Of a DNA stretch of 15,693 nt, positions 13,602 through 15,693 are shown piece after piece (within the stretch, counting starts at the first letter, position 1; each line of letters starts with the position of its first letter). The stretch lies in assembly GCA_013003325.1 (NCBI GenBank), contig JABDJU010000220.1, forward strand, positions 1 to 15,693. The letters run 5' to 3'. A program made the translations under genes and the position numbers. The notes under the pieces are model-generated. The model saw only the letters and a list, made by a program, of their open reading frames with translations. It was not told the origin of the DNA and did no database searches. This DNA comes from Acidimicrobiales bacterium (GTDB taxonomy: Bacteria; Actinomycetota; Acidimicrobiia; Acidimicrobiales; SZUA-35).

Positions 13602-14144
13602 ATGAAGATCCTCGCCATCCCCGCCACCAACAGCCAGACCAGCATCAACCGGCAGCTGCTCGGCCACGCCGCTCGCCTACTCGAAGACGGCCTCGTCGCC
13701 GGCGCGGAGGTGGAGATCCTCGACCTCAACGAATTCGAGATGCCCATCTACAGCCCAGAGCGCAACGCGGAAATCGGTGTCCCCGCCGAGGCCCAACGCC
13801 TGTTCGATGCCATCGGTGCCGCCGACGCCGTGCTCGTGTCGTTCGCCGAGTACAACGGCTCCTACACCGCCGCCTGGAAGAATGTGTTCGACTGGACCTC
13901 CCGCATCGACATGGCGGTTTACCAGGGCAAGAAGGTCGCAATGTTCGCCGCCACCCCCGGACCCCGCGGCGGCGCCGGCGTGCTCGGAGGGGCAACGATG
14001 TCGGCGCCCTTCTTCGGAGCCGAACTCGTCGGTAACCTCGGCCTCCCGAGCTTCTACGACAACTTCGACACCGAAGCGGGCGAACTCGTCGACCCCGAGC
14101 TGCGCAATCGGTTCGAGAAGATCCTCGGCGCCCTCGCCGGCTAG
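13602..14144 (+). CDS. NADPH-dependent FMN reductase family protein
   Basis: A 180-residue flavodoxin-fold protein. The FMN-phosphate loop near the N terminus is PATNSQTSINRQLL, and the middle has VLVSFAEYNGSYTAAWKNVF followed by DWTSR, the family's flavin/dimer motif. The ATPGPRGGAGVLGG segment binds the cofactor ring side. Members use NAD(P)H to reduce flavins, quinones or azo compounds, mostly by two-electron steps that avoid semiquinone radicals. The gene follows pirin by 45 bases and ends in TAG, immediately before repeat copy C. Membership in the MarR-controlled operon supports a role in quinone or oxidant handling; the substrate is inferred only. Confidence 0.9.
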   Translation: MKILAIPATNSQTSINRQLLGHAARLLEDGLVAGAEVEILDLNEFEMPIYSPERNAEIGVPAEAQRLFDAIGAADAVLVSFAEYNGSYTAAWKNVFDWTSRIDMAVYQGKKVAMFAATPGPRGGAGVLGGATMSAPFFGAELVGNLGLPSFYDNFDTEAGELVDPELRNRFEKILGALAG

Positions 14145-14145
14145 C

Positions 14146-14185
14146 CACACGCGTCGGGAGTGTTGGAGAGCAACACCTTCGACGC
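14146..14185. repeat. Intergenic palindromic repeat, copy C (between convergent genes)
   Basis: One base after the FMN-reductase stop begins CACACGCGT; ACACGCGT is at 14147-14154. Stem GCGTCG (14151-14156) pairs with CGACGC (14180-14185), and GTGTTG (14160-14165) with CAACAC (14171-14176) around the loop GAGAG, the reverse complement of the loop in copy B. The ACACGCGT-N4-AGTGTTG-N5-CAACAC spacing is the same as in copies A and B. The outermost right arm has decayed relative to them. Confidence 0.82.
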
Positions 14186-14194
14186 ATCTACGGG

Positions 14195-14623
14195 TCAGTA
14201 GGAAGTCACTCCGAGGCTCGCGATCAGCTGCTCGACCCGGGAACCGATGTCGTCGCGGACTCCGCGCACGAACTCGATCGACTGACCGGCAGGGTCGGAG
14301 AGCGCCCAGTCTTCGTAACGTTTCCCGGGGTAGACAGGGCAGGCGTCGCCGCACCCCATCGACACGATGACGTCGGCGGCGCGCACGATGTCGTCGGTCC
14401 ACTTCTGGGGTCGATAGCTGGCGATGTCGATTCCGATTTCTGCCATGGCATCGATTGCGGCCTGATTCGTTTCGTCAGCCGGAGCAGTGCCGCCCGAGAA
14501 CACATCAACCGCATCACCGGCGAGATGGCGCAGCCACCCGGCCGCCATCTGAGACCGGCCGGCATTGTGGACACACAGAAACAGCACGGCGGGTTTCTGA
14601 TCGTCGGGGGTCTGTTCGAGCAC
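14195..14623 (-). CDS. arsC: Arsenate reductase (ArsC), low-molecular-weight phosphatase type
   Basis: A 142-residue protein with the Cys-x5-Arg phosphate/arsenate loop CVHNAGRS (Cys17 to Arg23), followed by QMAAGWLRHLAG. SMGCGDACP supplies Cys91 and Cys95, and the catalytic Asp-Pro is Asp110 in DWALSDPAG. Three cysteines in this layout indicate the thioredoxin-coupled class, although mycothiol-linked relatives exist in actinobacteria. The enzyme reduces arsenate to arsenite for export. The start is a GTG (14621-14623) with GGAGAGG upstream. No arsenite pump or ArsR gene is adjacent, so it may act alone or with genes elsewhere. Confidence 0.88.
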   Translation of the reverse strand: MLEQTPDDQKPAVLFLCVHNAGRSQMAAGWLRHLAGDAVDVFSGGTAPADETNQAAIDAMAEIGIDIASYRPQKWTDDIVRAADVIVSMGCGDACPVYPGKRYEDWALSDPAGQSIEFVRGVRDDIGSRVEQLIASLGVTSY

Positions 14624-14707
14624 TGTGTGGATCCTCTCCGGAAGTTATGAAGCAGTCTTGCCGATTCGACCTGATCGTCCAAAGGCCGGGTGTGCGAGAC
14701 TCTCCGA

Positions 14708-15485
14708 ATGGAACCAGAGCCGTCGGTAGGTTTCCTTCATCCCGGTGCCATGGGCTCGGTGCTCGCCGCGTGCTGCAACACCCCCCGCCGATTCTGGATG
14801 TCGCCGGGCAGATCAGCCGCAACCGTCGAACGGGCCGAGGTCGCCGGCTTGCGCGCCGTCTCATCGCTTTCTGAGCTGGCGCAGGAGGCTGACATGATCG
14901 TCTCGGTCTGTCCACCGGCGGCCGCGTCTGAGGTTGCAGCCGAGGTCGCCGCCACCGATTTCGAGGGCATCTTCGTCGACGCCAATGCCATCGCTCCAGC
15001 CCAAACTCGCGAGATCGCATCGTCGTTCAATCAGTTCGTCGATGCGTCGATCATCGGTCTGCCGCCGACTGTGCCAGGCGCCACGCGGCTCTACCTGAGT
15101 GGACCCGGAGACCCTACTCGCCAGGTGCAACGGGTCTGGGAGGGCTCCCTCTTCGACGCGAGAATCGTCGGCGAGTCAGTGGGAGCGGCGTCGGCGCTGA
15201 AGATGGCCTACGCAGGCTGGACGAAAGGGTCGATGGCCCTGTTGTTCACCGTGGTCGCAGCAGCGCAATCCGAAGGCCTGGCGCTTTGTCGGTGAGATGG
15301 AGGAGATCGCCACCACCATGGGCGGCGCCCGCCTACCGGAGGAGTTTCACCGCGGCGCGGCTGAGATCTATGAACGCCTGGCTGGGTTCAAACACGACTC
15401 GCCCACGGTGATCGACGTGCTGGAGCGATTGCTGGCCGAGAACCCCAGCCGTGCTGACGAGAAGCCCTCGAAACCCCCAGGCTGA
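14708..15485 (+). pseudogene. DUF1932 / 6-phosphogluconate-dehydrogenase-like NAD(P) oxidoreductase, disrupted by frameshift and internal deletion
   Basis: From the ATG at 14708 the protein starts MEPEPSVGFLHPGAMGSVLA, a Rossmann GxxGxMG variant, and runs through VSVCPPAAASEVA and LKMAYAGWTKGSMALL, a beta-hydroxyacid-dehydrogenase pattern with the catalytic-type lysine. After VVAAAQSEGL the frame reaches TGA at 15293-15295. Another frame picks up at about 15267 with NPKAWRFVGEMEEIATTMGG and continues GAAEIYERLAGF to the TGA at 15483-15485. In intact relatives the C-terminal DUF1932 domain has roughly 30 residues between these two segments, so both a deletion and a +1 shift are implied. It could be a pseudogene or an assembly error. 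The substrate is unknown. Confidence 0.72.
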
Positions 15486-15501
15486 AGAAGGGAAACACCA
15501 C

Positions 15502-15693
15502 GTGAACACCGAGTTGGTCATAACCGGAACCGGGTGCCCGATTCCCGATCCCGATCGAGCCGGGCCCGGAGTCCTGATTCGTCGTGGCGACCTTCAGTTG
15601 CAGTTCGATACCGGAAGGTCGACGGTGCAGCGTCTCGCCGCCGCCGATGTATGGGTCCCTGACCTCTCGGCGGTCTTTCTCACCCACTACCAC
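15502..15693 (+). CDS. Metallo-beta-lactamase-fold (RNase Z-like) hydrolase, N-terminal part, runs off window
   Basis: The frame opens with a GTG at 15502, with GAAGAAGGGA upstream, and remains open for 64 codons to the window edge. It reads MNTELVITGTGCPIPDPDRA, then a strand with LQFDTGRSTVQRLA, and finishes exactly at LSAVFLTHYH. FLTHYH is the start of the HxHxDH zinc motif of the metallo-beta-lactamase superfamily, and TGTGCPIPDPDRAGP is common in RNase Z/arylsulfatase-like members. It lies 16 bases after the broken dehydrogenase. The function depends on sequence beyond the window. Confidence 0.82.
   Translation, partial: MNTELVITGTGCPIPDPDRAGPGVLIRRGDLQLQFDTGRSTVQRLAAADVWVPDLSAVFLTHYH

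Noticed and set aside
1..15693. CRISPR arrays, insertion sequences, tRNA or rRNA genes, phage genes
   Set aside because: No regularly spaced repeats, transposase motifs, terminal inverted repeats with target duplications, or RNA-gene signatures were seen anywhere in the window.

Overview
The window is GC-rich, gene-dense DNA that reads as the chromosome of an actinobacterium. GTG starts, ATGA-type overlaps, PPOX split-barrel enzymes, a TIGR02094-type glycogen phosphorylase and many small one-component regulators all fit. An acidimicrobial relative is my guess from protein style only. I see no rRNA, tRNA, CRISPR array, phage gene, transposase or replication origin. No gene-free stretch exceeds about 160 bases, and most gaps hold recognisable regulatory sites.

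Layout, left to right. (1) The C-terminal part of a TetR regulator (2-460). (2) A leftward PPOX-DUF1772 pair (465-1480) divergent from an AraC regulator (1592-2554), with nested palindromes between. (3) A leftward 66-residue heavy-metal (HMA) chaperone (2558-2758) under a CueR/MerR-type promoter, divergent from an HMA-headed cation diffusion facilitator (2859-3650). (4) A leftward set: PPOX protein (3710-4153), phytanoyl-CoA dioxygenase family protein (4208-4915), a 37-codon ORF (4991-5104) and a monooxygenase-like gene broken by an in-frame TAG (5101-5484). It faces a divergent TetR gene (5585-6166) across a double operator. (5) Glycogen phosphorylase (6239-8806) and a TetR gene (8968-9618), both leftward. 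(6) A rightward quinone-reductase-like dehydrogenase and DUF4386 membrane protein (9731-11736) under a double operator facing that TetR gene. (7) A leftward MOSC protein and MarR regulator (11566-12562) divergent from pirin and an FMN reductase (12651-14144), again with paired operators. (8) A leftward arsenate-reductase-type phosphatase (14195-14623), a broken rightward DUF1932-type dehydrogenase (14708-15485), and the first 64 codons of a metallo-beta-lactamase-fold protein (15502-15693).

The region looks like four small self-contained stress modules side by side. In each, a one-component regulator diverges from a redox gene, and the operators lie in the shared promoter. Several products (DUF1772/anthrone-oxygenase-like, YgiN-like monooxygenase, quinone-oxidoreductase-like MDR, pirin, FMN reductase) belong to families that act on quinones or phenolics, so quinone or electrophile defence is a reasonable common theme, though inferred.

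The most unusual signal is a family of intergenic palindromes with three copies (about 3657-3703, 6190-6238, 14146-14185). They share the spaced pattern ACACGCGT-N4-AGTGTTG-N5-CAACAC, and each fills the gap between two convergent genes. They look like a recurrent bidirectional terminator or a REP-like repeat family.
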